Shown here: positions 42,360 to 51,800 of the stretch, one piece after another | Layout: every line of letters begins with the position of its first letter | Position numbering within the stretch: the stretch's first letter is position 1 | Assembly: GCF_036227325.1 (NCBI RefSeq) | Contig: NZ_CP109467.1 | Span: 3,658,001 to 3,722,000, forward strand | Direction: 5' to 3' | Source of the DNA: Streptomyces sp. NBC_01465 | Lineage (GTDB): Bacteria > Actinomycetota > Actinomycetes > Streptomycetales > Streptomycetaceae | DNA length: 64,000 bases | Notes under the pieces: generated by a model | The model's database searches: none | Told to the model about the DNA's origin: nothing | What the model saw: only the letters and a program-made list of their open reading frames with translations | Made by a program: the position numbers and the translations under genes

Positions 42360-44185
42360 TGAGTCAGCTGTACCCACGGCTCCTCCCCGATCAGGCGAAG
42401 GGGCTGTACACGGAGCACGGCGATCTCTCCCTCTCCGAACTCAGATCCCGATCCCGCACATCGCACGATTCCGCCGTGTACGTGGCGACCGGCGGGGATC
42501 GCGTCTCAGAGCAGCGACTGGAGGAACTGCGCGACGCGGTGGAAACGCTGGCTCGCGAGGCCGGTTACCCCGACAGTTCCTCCCGTTCCGGGAACGCGGA
42601 CTTCGACCAACGCCTGGCTGCGCTCCTGCACTCCACGATGGGACTCGTTCCCGCGGAAGCCGCCTCCCGAGAGGTCTGGGCCTTCCTCTCGCTGATCCTG
42701 ATGCCCGACATCGCCTACTGGCGCTACCCCTCACCCACACGTGACCGCGTCCTGGGCACCGACCTGACCCGTCACGTCTTCGGGCGCATGTGGTGGCGGG
42801 CCCAACTGGTCCATTCCCCTGAGGACGAGAACCCCTACGCCTCTCTGCGCATCCTCGGCGAGGCGGCCTTCGACCAGATCTACGCGCGGCGCACAGCGCT
42901 CGGCGGCAGCCCGCATCTGGTGAAGGCCATCCTCACCGTCTGGAACGAGGTCGCACTCGCCGAACTGACCGGACTCAACGAACGCGACACCCTGCGCGAT
43001 TTCCTGAAGCGACTGCTCCGCCTCGCCCCCTTCGTCAGCTTCGACAGCATCGAGTCGAGCGCTCTGGAGGACGAGCTGCGCGCCACTCTTCGTGAGTCGG
43101 TGTCGGCTGTGCTCACGCAGGCACGTGGTGCCGAACTCGACGCGACACAGGTCAAGACCGTCGTCGACGCAGCCTTCGCCGGCTCACCCCTTGCACAGGC
43201 CCCTCCCGCTCCCTCCGCCCCCGTTCGGCGATTCACCTCCCTCGAACTGTGCGCGGGTGCCGGCGGCCAGGCCCTCGGCCTGGAACGAGCCGGGTTCGAT
43301 CCGTTGCTGCTCATCGACAACAAGCCTCACGCCTGCGAGACGCTCGCCCTCAACCGCCCGCAGTGGAAGGTGCAGTGCGGCGATCTGCTGGCATTCGATC
43401 CCGAGGACCACCCGGAGACGCTGAACGTCGACCTCGTGAGTGGTGGTCTCCCTCGTCTCCTCTCCACCGCGAGCGCGAGCCGGGGCGACGACACGGAAGA
43501 GCGCAAGGTCTTCGAAACGGCGGTCAATCTGATCGAGACCATCCGCCCGAAGGCGCTCCTTCTGGAGAACATCCCCGACTTCATCGACAAACCCACCTAC
43601 GAACCCGAACGCAGAGCGATCGAGTCCTTCCTCGACTCGGAGGGATACCGAGTGTTCTGGCAGGTCCTGGACGCCGTCGACTTCGGCGTTCCCCAGAACC
43701 GACGCTGCGGATTCCTGGTCGCCATGGTCGAGCCGTACGCCGCCGGCTTCGTCTGGCCACTCCCACTCCCCCAACCCCTGAGCACCGTCGCCGGAACACT
43801 GGGACCCTCCATGTCCGCCGGGGGCTGGCCTGGTTCCACCCGCTGGATGGCCGGAGCATCCTCCCCCGGCCCCACCCTGGTCGGCGGCTCGGACAACCGC
43901 GGCGGCGCCGACCTCGGCCCCACCGGCAGCAAGAAGGCCTGGCTCAACTTGGGCGTCGACGGCAACAGCCTCGCCGACGCCCTTCCAACCGCGACCACCC
44001 CGATCGACGCCCCGGTCAAACTGACCCTCGCCCAAACCGCGCTGCTCCAATCCTTCCCCGAGGACTGGTCCTTCGCCGGAGGTAAGACGAAGGCCTACCG
44101 CCAGATTGGCCACGCGCTGCCGCCGTCCCTGGCCACGGCAGTGGGTACGGCTATCGCCGCCGCCCTCTCATGCGGGAAGCGATAG
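42359..44185 (+). CDS. Fused DUF6339-like/C5 methyltransferase with lost catalytic Cys
   Basis: Protein of 608 aa. Residues 1-285 form a helical domain (probably DUF6339) with LYPRLLPDQAKGLYTEHGDLSL and EVWAFLSLILMPDIAYWRYP. Residues 290-608 are a C5 methyltransferase core: motif I SLELCAGAGGQALGLE (294-309), motif VI LENIP (402-406), motif VIII QNRRCGFLVA, and a degenerate motif X RQIGHALPPSLA. Motif IV reads SGGLPRLLS (361-369), so the PCQ cysteine is Arg366 (codon CGT, 43454-43456). The SAM pocket looks usable but methyl transfer should not occur. It is the last gene of the coupled operon. Confidence 0.88.
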   Translation: MSQLYPRLLPDQAKGLYTEHGDLSLSELRSRSRTSHDSAVYVATGGDRVSEQRLEELRDAVETLAREAGYPDSSSRSGNADFDQRLAALLHSTMGLVPAEAASREVWAFLSLILMPDIAYWRYPSPTRDRVLGTDLTRHVFGRMWWRAQLVHSPEDENPYASLRILGEAAFDQIYARRTALGGSPHLVKAILTVWNEVALAELTGLNERDTLRDFLKRLLRLAPFVSFDSIESSALEDELRATLRESVSAVLTQARGAELDATQVKTVVDAAFAGSPLAQAPPAPSAPVRRFTSLELCAGAGGQALGLERAGFDPLLLIDNKPHACETLALNRPQWKVQCGDLLAFDPEDHPETLNVDLVSGGLPRLLSTASASRGDDTEERKVFETAVNLIETIRPKALLLENIPDFIDKPTYEPERRAIESFLDSEGYRVFWQVLDAVDFGVPQNRRCGFLVAMVEPYAAGFVWPLPLPQPLSTVAGTLGPSMSAGGWPGSTRWMAGASSPGPTLVGGSDNRGGADLGPTGSKKAWLNLGVDGNSLADALPTATTPIDAPVKLTLAQTALLQSFPEDWSFAGGKTKAYRQIGHALPPSLATAVGTAIAAALSCGKR

Positions 44186-44381
44186 AAGGGCAGTGGAATG
44201 CATTCCGCCCAGCTGACCCAGCGATGGCGTCACCTGGCGCATCAAAGAATCGTTGGCCGACTCCCGACCGTTCGGACCCGAATCCGCAGGTAGCGGTGGT
44301 GCTTCGGTAGCTTCTACGACGATCCCTCGCTACACCCCTGGACCCAACCATGTGACCCGCGCGCCCTCTCGTACCCGGGTT

Positions 44382-45020
44382 TCACGCCGCCCCGCCCAAC
44401 TCGCCCTCGAAGTGCGTCTGGGCGCGGTCGAGCGCCTCGTCCGGGTCGCATCCATGGGCCCGGAGCCAGTGGAGGAGATCGGCGATCATGCCGATCGCCG
44501 TCTCCTCCCCGACAGCGGCGCCTACTCGGCCGTCACCGGGAGCGCCCCACAGAGTGAGCATCGCTTCGGCGCGCGTGACGTGGTCTCCTCCCCCATGCCC
44601 CTCCGGCGCAGCCAGACCGGTGGCCAGCTCGCACCAGGTGACCTTGCGATCTGCCCGCAGTTGCACTCCCCACCGTTCGGACACGGCATCGACGAGGGTC
44701 ATGCCCCGCCCCGACTCCGAATCCTCCGTCGCCGCGAGGAGCGTGGGCAGCACCCTGGTGTCCGGGTCGTGGATCTCGATGCGCAGATACGTGCCGTTCA
44801 TGGAGACGCCGAGGGTGGTGGGAGTGCCCTCACCCACATGCGTGATGACGTTGGACACGAGTTCGCTGACACACAACTGAGCTGATTCCACCGCTTCATG
44901 CAGGCCCCAGAGGCGAAGATGCATGCACAGGATGCGGCGCAGCGCACCGACTTCTCTCGGTTCCGCCGTGAACTCCAGATCCCAAGGCTTTCGTGACATA
45001 CAAGCGACGACGTTCCGCAC
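44382..45020 (-). CDS. ATP-binding protein of the second WhiJ-like module
   Basis: GHKL/HATPase_c_2 protein of 212 aa similar to anti-sigma kinases. The N-box is LCVSELVSNVITHV, the next segment is LRIEIHDPDTRVLP, and SGRGMTLVDAVSERWGV is the G2-type loop. A C-terminal extension (about 150-212) ends in a helical pair. GTG 45020 has AGGAG 7 nt upstream, better than the ATG at 44999. It is divergent from the regulator gene; a palindrome lies 25 bp upstream of its start. Its partner is not known. Confidence 0.87.
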   Translation of the reverse strand: MRNVVACMSRKPWDLEFTAEPREVGALRRILCMHLRLWGLHEAVESAQLCVSELVSNVITHVGEGTPTTLGVSMNGTYLRIEIHDPDTRVLPTLLAATEDSESGRGMTLVDAVSERWGVQLRADRKVTWCELATGLAAPEGHGGGDHVTRAEAMLTLWGAPGDGRVGAAVGEETAIGMIADLLHWLRAHGCDPDEALDRAQTHFEGELGGAA

Positions 45021-45044
45021 AACTCTGCTCCTCACGCCTCGACT

Positions 45045-45065
45045 TGATTGCACTGCTTGCAATCA
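45045..45065. promoter_or_regulatory. Putative operator of the second WhiJ-like module
   Basis: A 21-bp palindrome with perfect 8-bp arms, TGATTGCA and TGCAATCA, around a 5-nt centre. It lies between the divergent ATP-binding and regulator genes, 25 bp from the former's start. Like the first module's site it is built on TGCA half-elements. Confidence 0.55.
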
Positions 45066-45226
45066 CCTAACGACTAAGCGTTGCAGCGAGACTTCCAAAA
45101 TGGAACTCTCATTCACAGGCGCGTGAGGCGCGCCGGCGCACTACGCGCCCCCGGCGTGCGCCGTCTTGCCGCCGCAACACAGAGGCGTGCACTCTCAGCG
45201 GGAGATCAACACGAAGGGCTGTACCC

Positions 45227-46078
45227 ATGGCAGTTGGCCCCACCACACGCAGGCGACAGCTGGGCGCGGACCTCCGCCGCCTCCGGGAGCGCAAGGGCTT
45301 CACCCTCGAAGAGGCAGGTGCCCTGGTCGGCATCTCCAAAGCAACACTGAGCCGCTACGAGCGCAAGGAGGGGTCGGTCAAGTGGCCTGCCGTGGACGCC
45401 CTGTGCAGGCAGTACGACGCGACCGACGCCGAGCGCCAAGCACTCGTGGAGCTTGCCAAAGGCGCGAAGATCCAAGGCTGGTGGAGGTCCCTGACCGATC
45501 CGATCCCCGAGTCGATGAACCTCATGCTTACGCTCGAGGACGAGGTCATTCGCGAGGACCACTACGCCTGCATGTACATCCCCGGATTGCTCCAGACCCG
45601 TGGCTACGCGGAGGCGGTACACAGGGCTTCGGAGATGCGTCGCTCCGACAAGGAGGTCCGGCACATGGTGGACATCCGCATGAAGCGCCAAGAGCTCCTG
45701 AATCGGGAGGATCCCCCGCACATCTGGGCGGTGATCGACGAGGCCGCCATCCGTAGGAGGGTGGGTGGACCTGGCGTCATGCGCGAGCAGTTCCAACAGC
45801 TTCTGGCCGTCTCCGAACTTCCCCATGTGACCATCCAGATCCTGCCGTTCGCCACCGGCGCCCATGCTGCCGCAGTCGGCAGCTTCGCCATCCTGGGAGG
45901 GCCGACTCCCGAACTGGATGTTGTGTTCTTGGACATCCTGGCCGGTGGAGGTCTGTTCATGGAGAAGCAGCAAGAAATCGAACGCTATAAGTTGGCCTTC
46001 CAGTACCTCAGCGCGCAGGCCCTCAGCTTCGAGGCCTCCACGGCCCTCATCCGACAGGCGCACAAGGAGAGTTCATGA
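45227..46078 (+). CDS. WhiJ-like XRE regulator with DUF5753 domain
   Basis: Regulator of 283 aa. Helix-turn-helix at about 10-65 (RQLGADLRRLRERKGFTLEEAGALVGISKATLSRYERKEG) and DUF5753 at about 100-275 with IPGLLQTRGYAEAVHRA, MKRQELLNREDPPHIWAVIDEAAIRR and TIQILPFATGAHAAAVGSFAIL. It is a paralogue of the regulator at 10.2-11.1 kb. ATG 45227. Its end overlaps the DUF397 gene by ATGA, so regulator and small partner are made together. Divergent from the ATP-binding gene. Confidence 0.93.
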   Translation: MAVGPTTRRRQLGADLRRLRERKGFTLEEAGALVGISKATLSRYERKEGSVKWPAVDALCRQYDATDAERQALVELAKGAKIQGWWRSLTDPIPESMNLMLTLEDEVIREDHYACMYIPGLLQTRGYAEAVHRASEMRRSDKEVRHMVDIRMKRQELLNREDPPHIWAVIDEAAIRRRVGGPGVMREQFQQLLAVSELPHVTIQILPFATGAHAAAVGSFAILGGPTPELDVVFLDILAGGGLFMEKQQEIERYKLAFQYLSAQALSFEASTALIRQAHKESS

Positions 46079-46272
46079 ACTCGCAGTCCGAGCCCCAGTG
46101 GTTCAAGTCCACATTCAGTGGTGGCAGCGGCAACGAGTGCGTCGAGTGCGCTCACGTACCTGCGGGGACTCTGGTACGCGACTCGAAGCAGCCGGGGGCT
46201 GCCCAGCTCGTGGTGGACGCGGCCGCCTGGACAGGTTTCGTACGCGCCCTGCAGGACGATCAACTCGGCTGA
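46075..46272 (+). CDS. DUF397 protein
   Basis: Small protein of 65 aa with the DUF397 signature WFKSTFSGGSGNECVECAHV and RDSKQPGAAQLVVDAAAWTGFVRAL. ATG 46075 is inside the stop region of the regulator (ATGA). It completes the second WhiJ-like module: ATP-binding protein, regulator and DUF397 partner. It is shorter than the copy at 11959-12201 and has the tryptophan-containing helix that copy lacks. Confidence 0.92.
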   Translation: MNSQSEPQWFKSTFSGGSGNECVECAHVPAGTLVRDSKQPGAAQLVVDAAAWTGFVRALQDDQLG

Positions 46273-46321
46273 ACCGGTCTCCGAACCCCGGACGACTCCC
46301 TGCTCCTCGGGTCGGCGTCAC

Positions 46322-47236
46322 TCACCATGAAGCATGGCTCCGGTCGCGCAGCGTCGCGCGGAGCGCGGACACCCGTGCCTGGACCGAGGCGGGCAGCGGC
46401 GGTGTGGGGGCGGGGCGGGGTGTGGCTCCGGTGCAGGGGGTGCAGATGCCTGCGGTCTGGGTGGGCGGGAGGGGGTCCCGGCACTCGGCGCACTCCGCCA
46501 GGGGCGGGGCCGGGGCCGCCGCGTCGTGGTGGGTGCGCGGGGCCGGGAGCTTGCGGCGTAGGCGGTCGGCCAGGACCGCGCGGGCCGAGAAGACCACCGG
46601 GGGCAGGCCCGACGTCAGGAGCGAGCGGGCCACGAGGTCCGAGACGCCACGGTCCAGCCACGGCACTGCGAGCGGGGCCAGGGCGAGGGTCTCGGCGGCG
46701 CTCAGCGCCAGCTTCGGTTCGCGGCCAGTGACACGGGCCAAGAGGGCGGCTGCCCGGGCCAGGTCCGACGCGGTGCGCTCGGACGGCTGTACGGGGGCCG
46801 GGTCCGGATCCGCGCTCAACTCCCTTGCGGGGAGGGAGGTTTCTTTACCCTGGTCCTCTTCCCCTTCAGGGGACGCTCCCGGGTTCCCGGTCTCTGCCGC
46901 ACCGGTTCCCGGGTTGGTGGGAAGCGGAGACCCGGGCCGCTGCGGGGTGTCGTACACGTGGGTCTCCGTGCGCACCTGGCCCGTTGCCGGGTCGTGCGTG
47001 GTGCGGCGGACGTAGTATCCGCGGTCGATGAGCTCGTCCATCGCCTTCGCTACGCCGCGCCGGCCGATCCGGGGATAGCGGTCCGCGAGCGTACGGACAT
47101 CCTCGCGGGCACCGTCGGGCAGGGAGAGGAGGTGGCAGAGGATGCCTCGGGCCGTGAAGCTGAGACTGGGGTCACGGAGGGCCGCGTTGGGCAGCACCGT
47201 GAAATTGCGCGCGTGAGCGCTACTGTGGACTCGCAT
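46322..47236 (-). CDS. wHTH protein with C-terminal zinc-ribbon-like motif
   Basis: Protein of 304 aa. The first ~100 residues resemble a helix-turn-helix/replication-initiator-like winged domain (FTVLPNAALRDPSLSFTARGILCHLLSLPDGAREDVRTLADRYPRIGRRGVAKAMDELIDRGYYVRR). The middle is low-complexity, rich in Pro, Glu and Thr. The end carries CAEC...CTPC, a likely zinc ribbon (about 255-278). Proteins of this type are common in streptomycetes near plasmid-like genes, but the function is not established. ATG 47236 is used, with only a weak ribosome site; ATG 47251 is possible. Confidence 0.8.
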   Translation of the reverse strand: MRVHSSAHARNFTVLPNAALRDPSLSFTARGILCHLLSLPDGAREDVRTLADRYPRIGRRGVAKAMDELIDRGYYVRRTTHDPATGQVRTETHVYDTPQRPGSPLPTNPGTGAAETGNPGASPEGEEDQGKETSLPARELSADPDPAPVQPSERTASDLARAAALLARVTGREPKLALSAAETLALAPLAVPWLDRGVSDLVARSLLTSGLPPVVFSARAVLADRLRRKLPAPRTHHDAAAPAPPLAECAECRDPLPPTQTAGICTPCTGATPRPAPTPPLPASVQARVSALRATLRDRSHASW

Positions 47237-47431
47237 TGAAGAAACTCGCATTCTTCGGTGTCGGGTCCCGGGGTGCGCTAACACCGCCGGGACCACCTAT
47301 GTGCAGGTCGTGTGGCGCGAGCGTAGGCCGGTGGACTCGCCAACTGTCAATGCGCACTGATCACTTGGCCGTCATTGGCCAGGATCCGACACCTTCCACA
47401 CCCTCATTGATCGAGCCCGGCCCCATCACGA

Positions 47432-48394
47432 TCAGCTGGTCGGCTGCGTCCAGCGCAGCAGCGGCGCAGGCCGGGACCTGCCCGTCGCCAGTGCGGTCCG
47501 TACCGACTGCGCGAACTTCACGGGTGAGGTGCGGAGTTGGTACGGACTGAACGCCAGCGCAAGCAGGCCCGCCTCCAGCATCCGGTTACGGCGAGCCATC
47601 GTCGCCTCCCAGTCGGCCGGACCCAGGTGCCACCTCCGCGAGTCGATCTCCAGGACCACGCCCTCCGACGGCCAATACGCGTCCGGGCGCGCCAGCCAGG
47701 TGCCGTCCGGCAGGCGGAGGTCCCGGTTCCACAGCGGATCCGGGATCCCTGCCGTACGCAGAATCCGCCGCGCCTCCTCCTCCGCCACCGAACGCACCCC
47801 CGCGATCAGCCCCTCCATCGCCGCCCCCACCCCAGGGACCTTGCCCAGTGCGGAGTCCCTCACCTCGGCCATCAGCTCCTCCGGCGTGACGCTGCGGGCC
47901 TGCACCAGTTCGGTGAGCAGCGCGACCACCTCGCTCTCCCTGTCCCGGTACGGCACCGCTTCGAGCGCCGCCCTCACCAGCGGCGCGCAGGGCAGACCCC
48001 GCACCGGGAGGGCTCGGCAGGGGCGGCGTGTGCGGTGGATGCGTACGAACCCACTGCCGCACGGATGCCGGTCATGCGGTACCAGTACGTCGACCGCCCG
48101 CACCCCCTCCAGCCTCGGCGCCGCCCGCACGCCGTACAGCGCGAGCGCCGCGTCACCCGTCAGGCAGGCGCCCGCGCCCGCCTGCAACAGCGCTGCCCGC
48201 AAACGCTGTTCGGGGCTCGGCCTGCCTGTCTGCAACAGAATCACCCTGGGCAACAGCCGCTGCCACGGCCCTCCGGGGGCCACCCGTCCGACCAGTGTGG
48301 AACTCGGGCAACCGAGCTCCGCCAGCTGAGCAGTCGTGAGCAGACCGCGCTGAGCTCGGGCGATGTCGCTGCTGGAAAAGATCTTTGAATGCAT
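47432..48394 (-). CDS. AbiEi antitoxin-like/DUF559 domain protein
   Basis: Protein of 320 aa. The N-terminus (about 8-60: DIARAQRGLLTTAQLAELGCPSSTLVGRVAPGGPWQRLLPRVILLQTG) matches AbiEi-type wHTH antitoxin domains. The C-terminal part is DUF559-like, from the restriction-endonuclease-like Vsr/DUF559 superfamily, with RPDAYWPSEGVVLEIDSRRWH containing Asp, Glu-X-Asp and a trailing His. Known proteins with this layout are of uncertain function; no AbiEii toxin gene is nearby. ATG 48394 has AGG upstream. It converges with nothing and lies 195 bp from the previous gene. Confidence 0.8.
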   Translation of the reverse strand: MHSKIFSSSDIARAQRGLLTTAQLAELGCPSSTLVGRVAPGGPWQRLLPRVILLQTGRPSPEQRLRAALLQAGAGACLTGDAALALYGVRAAPRLEGVRAVDVLVPHDRHPCGSGFVRIHRTRRPCRALPVRGLPCAPLVRAALEAVPYRDRESEVVALLTELVQARSVTPEELMAEVRDSALGKVPGVGAAMEGLIAGVRSVAEEEARRILRTAGIPDPLWNRDLRLPDGTWLARPDAYWPSEGVVLEIDSRRWHLGPADWEATMARRNRMLEAGLLALAFSPYQLRTSPVKFAQSVRTALATGRSRPAPLLRWTQPTS

Positions 48395-48801
48395 GCGCCT
48401 GAGGTGCCCGGCCCCGCAGCCGAGGACTCCCTCTGTAGCGCCCTCACACCCGAAGAGTCACTCCCCGGTGACACGAGGTGCTCTGGGGCCGGTTACTACG
48501 ATCCACCCGAACATCCCAGCCCCACACACGGCTCCCCCTCGGCAGCACGCGCGGGGGCGCGTGGGCCGTGGGGATTGTGGGTGCCGGGGCTCCTGGGATG
48601 CATGTGGCTGCTGTTAATCTCAAGGCTCCTTGCTTGGGGGGACAGCCGGGGGGCTGGGGATTCTTCGCAGTACCGCTTGCCGTACGCCACGTCTCGTAGA
48701 CCGCGCTGCCTTTCGCGCGGTCCGGATTCCGCGCTCCGGCTGCGGGTGATTCCGTTGCCGCCGCCCGTCCCGCCACGCCCTTTTCCTTTCGGGAGATTGC
48801 G
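48395..48801. other. Intergenic region upstream of the FG-GAP protein gene
   Basis: A 407-bp spacer between divergent genes. It contains G/C-rich dyads (for example GCGCGG / CCGCGC near 48716-48733), but no convincing ORF. I looked for a c-di-AMP-type riboswitch because of the secreted protein downstream and did not find its conserved blocks. The GGGAGA ribosome site of the next gene is at 48791-48796. Confidence 0.5.
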
Positions 48802-51800
48802 TTGGCCAGTCTTAGATCCACCCGCGGCGTCACCGCCGCTCTGGTCGTTCTCGCCGTGACCGCAGGCCTCGGTCTCGCCGCCGTTCCGGCTGCCGTCGCC
48901 GGCACCACCGGGGTCACGGCGGAGAAGGTCTTCCAGTCGGATCGCTACGTGCCCCGGTCCGACACCCTCTACTCGGCCGGCGCCACCGGGTATCTGCATG
49001 CGCAGGAGGGCAGTTCGGGGTATCTGTGGACCTCGTACGCCACCGGCGCGACGACCCAGCTGGGCAGCCTTCCCCGTGCCGCCGGGGCCGGCTACCTCGG
49101 GTCCTCGTCCGACCTCGTGACCGAGGTCGTCTCGGCCACCGAGAAGGTCGTCCTGCGGGACCTGGCCGCCGGCACCAGCACGGACGTCGCGATCACCCAC
49201 GGGACCTACAAAGCCACCTACGGGTCCCACGTCCTGACCCAGTCGCAGGACGCCGACGGCAATCGGCTGCTCTGGCTGTACGGCGCGGGCGCCGAAGGCA
49301 CCACCGTCGAGGGGTGGCCCACCGGGATCACCACCAACTTCTCCGTCGTGGGCGGCGACAGCACCACCGCCGTCATCAGCTACACCCTCGATGGTACGTA
49401 CCGGCTCGCCCTGGTCGACCTGGCCTCCGCCAAAGTCACCGGCACCGTCGCCGCCTCCGCTTCCACCTCCGCCTCCGCCGAGCCCGTCTCCGCCGTACTG
49501 AGCGCCGATCACGTCGTCTGGTCGTCGCAGGACCCCACGGTCGCGCACGTCCTGGACCGCGCCGATCTCTCCGCAGCCGACAGGACGCTGGCGCTGCCCG
49601 TGCCCAGCAACGAGCAGATCCCCGGTGCCACCACCCTCGGTATCGCCGGCGACTGGCTCGTGGTCGCCCGCACCGTCCCGTCGCAGCCCGGCGACTACGC
49701 CGACAAGTCAGGCGAGCGCCTCATGGCCGTCCCCCTCACGGGCGGCGATGCGATCACCCTGCTGCGACACGCGAAGGCCACGCTCGCCTCCGCACCCGAC
49801 GGCAGCCTGCTGGCCGTGGGCGGGGCGGACTCGGGGCACTGGGCGGTACGCAGGATCACCGCGTCCGGGTCTCAGACTCCGGCCCTCACCGAGGTGACAG
49901 CGGTCCCGTCGGTCGCCGCCAAGATCGGTCAACTGTCGCTGCAAAACGGCAACTTGGCGACCCAGGAGGCCGACGGCAGCTTCATGGGCAGCTATCAGAC
50001 CCGCACGATCGCCTCCACCGGTACTTCTTATGTTCCATCCTCCCCGACCTGGCAGTCGTGGAGCTACAGCACCAGGACAGGCCCATACTCGACCGGCGAC
50101 GGGCGCGCGGTGATGTTCGCGTCCCACTACGACACCGCCGAGTCGAACCTGCAGTCCATCAGCCCGGACGACCAGGCAGGCTTCTTCCGTACGCCCTCGG
50201 CCTACGGAAGCATGCTCGAGGTCTCCGGCCGCTACGCCATCGTCAACGGCACCTCCCCCACCAAGCAGTACGTAGGCGACCTCGGCGTCTACACCAACCT
50301 GGAGCCCATCCTCACCCGCTCCGTCACCGCCGCCTCGATCTGGGGCACCAAGCTCTGGACTCCCGGCACCACAGCGGGAGTTGTCACCGCCAAGGACCTC
50401 AAGACCGGCACGACCACCGACACCGTGAGCACCGGCGCCCCCTGCGTCCCGAAGGAGCTCCAGGCCGTCGGCCGCTGGATCTACTGGTCGTGCGGCGCGA
50501 CCGACGTATCCGGCGTCTACGACCGTACGACGAAGAAGTCCATCCTCGTCCCGGTCGGCCCCGCCCTGGTCGGCGACGGTTATCTCGTACGCAACGACAC
50601 CGCGGCCGGCGCCCTCAAGCTCACCGCCTTCGCGGACGGCACCGCCACCACCCGTACGATCGGCGCCTTCACCGGCAGCGCAGGCACGCGCGGCGTGAAG
50701 TGGACCGTCGACAAGTTCGGCGGGCCCGCGGCCTACGTCGACGCCGACCAGCAGATCCATCTGGTGCCCAGCGGGGTCGCCACCCAGGCGATCGGCTCCA
50801 TCGAGTCCGAGGTCACCGACAACAGGTGGGAGGCGAGCGCGGCGACCGACCCGTGGTGGCAGTACCGCGCGCTGCTCAACAAGCCCGCCGCTTCCTGGAC
50901 GGCCACGGTCACCAGCAAGGCCACCGGCTCTGTCGTGCGCACGTTCTCCGGCGGTCCGGTGAACGGCAACCTCACCGCGCGCTGGAACCTCCGCAGCACG
51001 GCCGGCGCGCTGGTCCCCAACGGCAACTACACCGTCACCGTCACGGCGAAGCCCGCCGACGGCTCGGGGGCCGCGATGACCACCAGCCAGTCGGTGCGCG
51101 TCTCCGTCGGAGCCGCCGTACGCCGCGACTTCACCAACAGCGGTTCGTGGGCGCCGGACGGCATCGGTGATCTGCTCACCCTGTCGTCGTCCGGCGTGGT
51201 CTCGTACCGGCCGGGCAACGGAACGGGTGGCTTCAACGGGGCGATGTCCGCGTCGGGTTGGCCCTCCACGGTCACGCTCGTCCCCTTCGGGGATCTGAAC
51301 GGCGACCGGCGCAACGACATCCTCGTACGGCTCAGCAGCGGTGAACTCCGCGCCTACAAAACCATGGTGGGCCAGGCCTTCGTCACCGGCACCCCGTACA
51401 AGTCGCTGGGCAAGGGCTGGAACCAGTACAACCTGCTGACCTCGCCCGGCGACGTCACGGGCGACGGCCTCCCCGACCTGATCGCGCGCGTCGCCACGAC
51501 GGGCGTCACGTACCTCTACAAGGGGACGAGCACCGGCGGTCTTTCGGCGAAGGTGCAGATCGCCTCGAACTGGAAGAACTACCGGCAGCTCGCGGGCGTC
51601 GGCGACTTCAACGGCGACGGGTTCGGCGACCTGCTGGGCAAGGACCAGAACAACATCCTCTGGCGCTACGACGGCAACGGCAAGGGCGGCTTCAAGCCGC
51701 GCGTGCAGCTGGCGACCGCCTGGGGGTCCTCGTACAACGCCATCATCGGCACCGGGGACATCACGGGCGACGGCAAGGCCGACTTCGTGACGCGCGACAC

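Noticed and set aside
33292..44185. Integration of the defence locus at the tRNA-fMet gene
   Set aside because: The locus is on the 5' side of the tRNA, I see no direct repeat of the tRNA 3' end and no integrase in the window. A 10-bp echo CTCCACCCCG at about 33390 is too short to count.
44196..44207. GGAATGCATTCC palindrome after the defence operon
   Set aside because: A perfect 12-bp palindrome but isolated, without a repeated copy or a neighbouring promoter; could be chance.
48395..48801. Riboswitch before the FG-GAP gene
   Set aside because: Secreted-protein genes of streptomycetes can have c-di-AMP riboswitches, but I could not find the conserved sequence blocks here.
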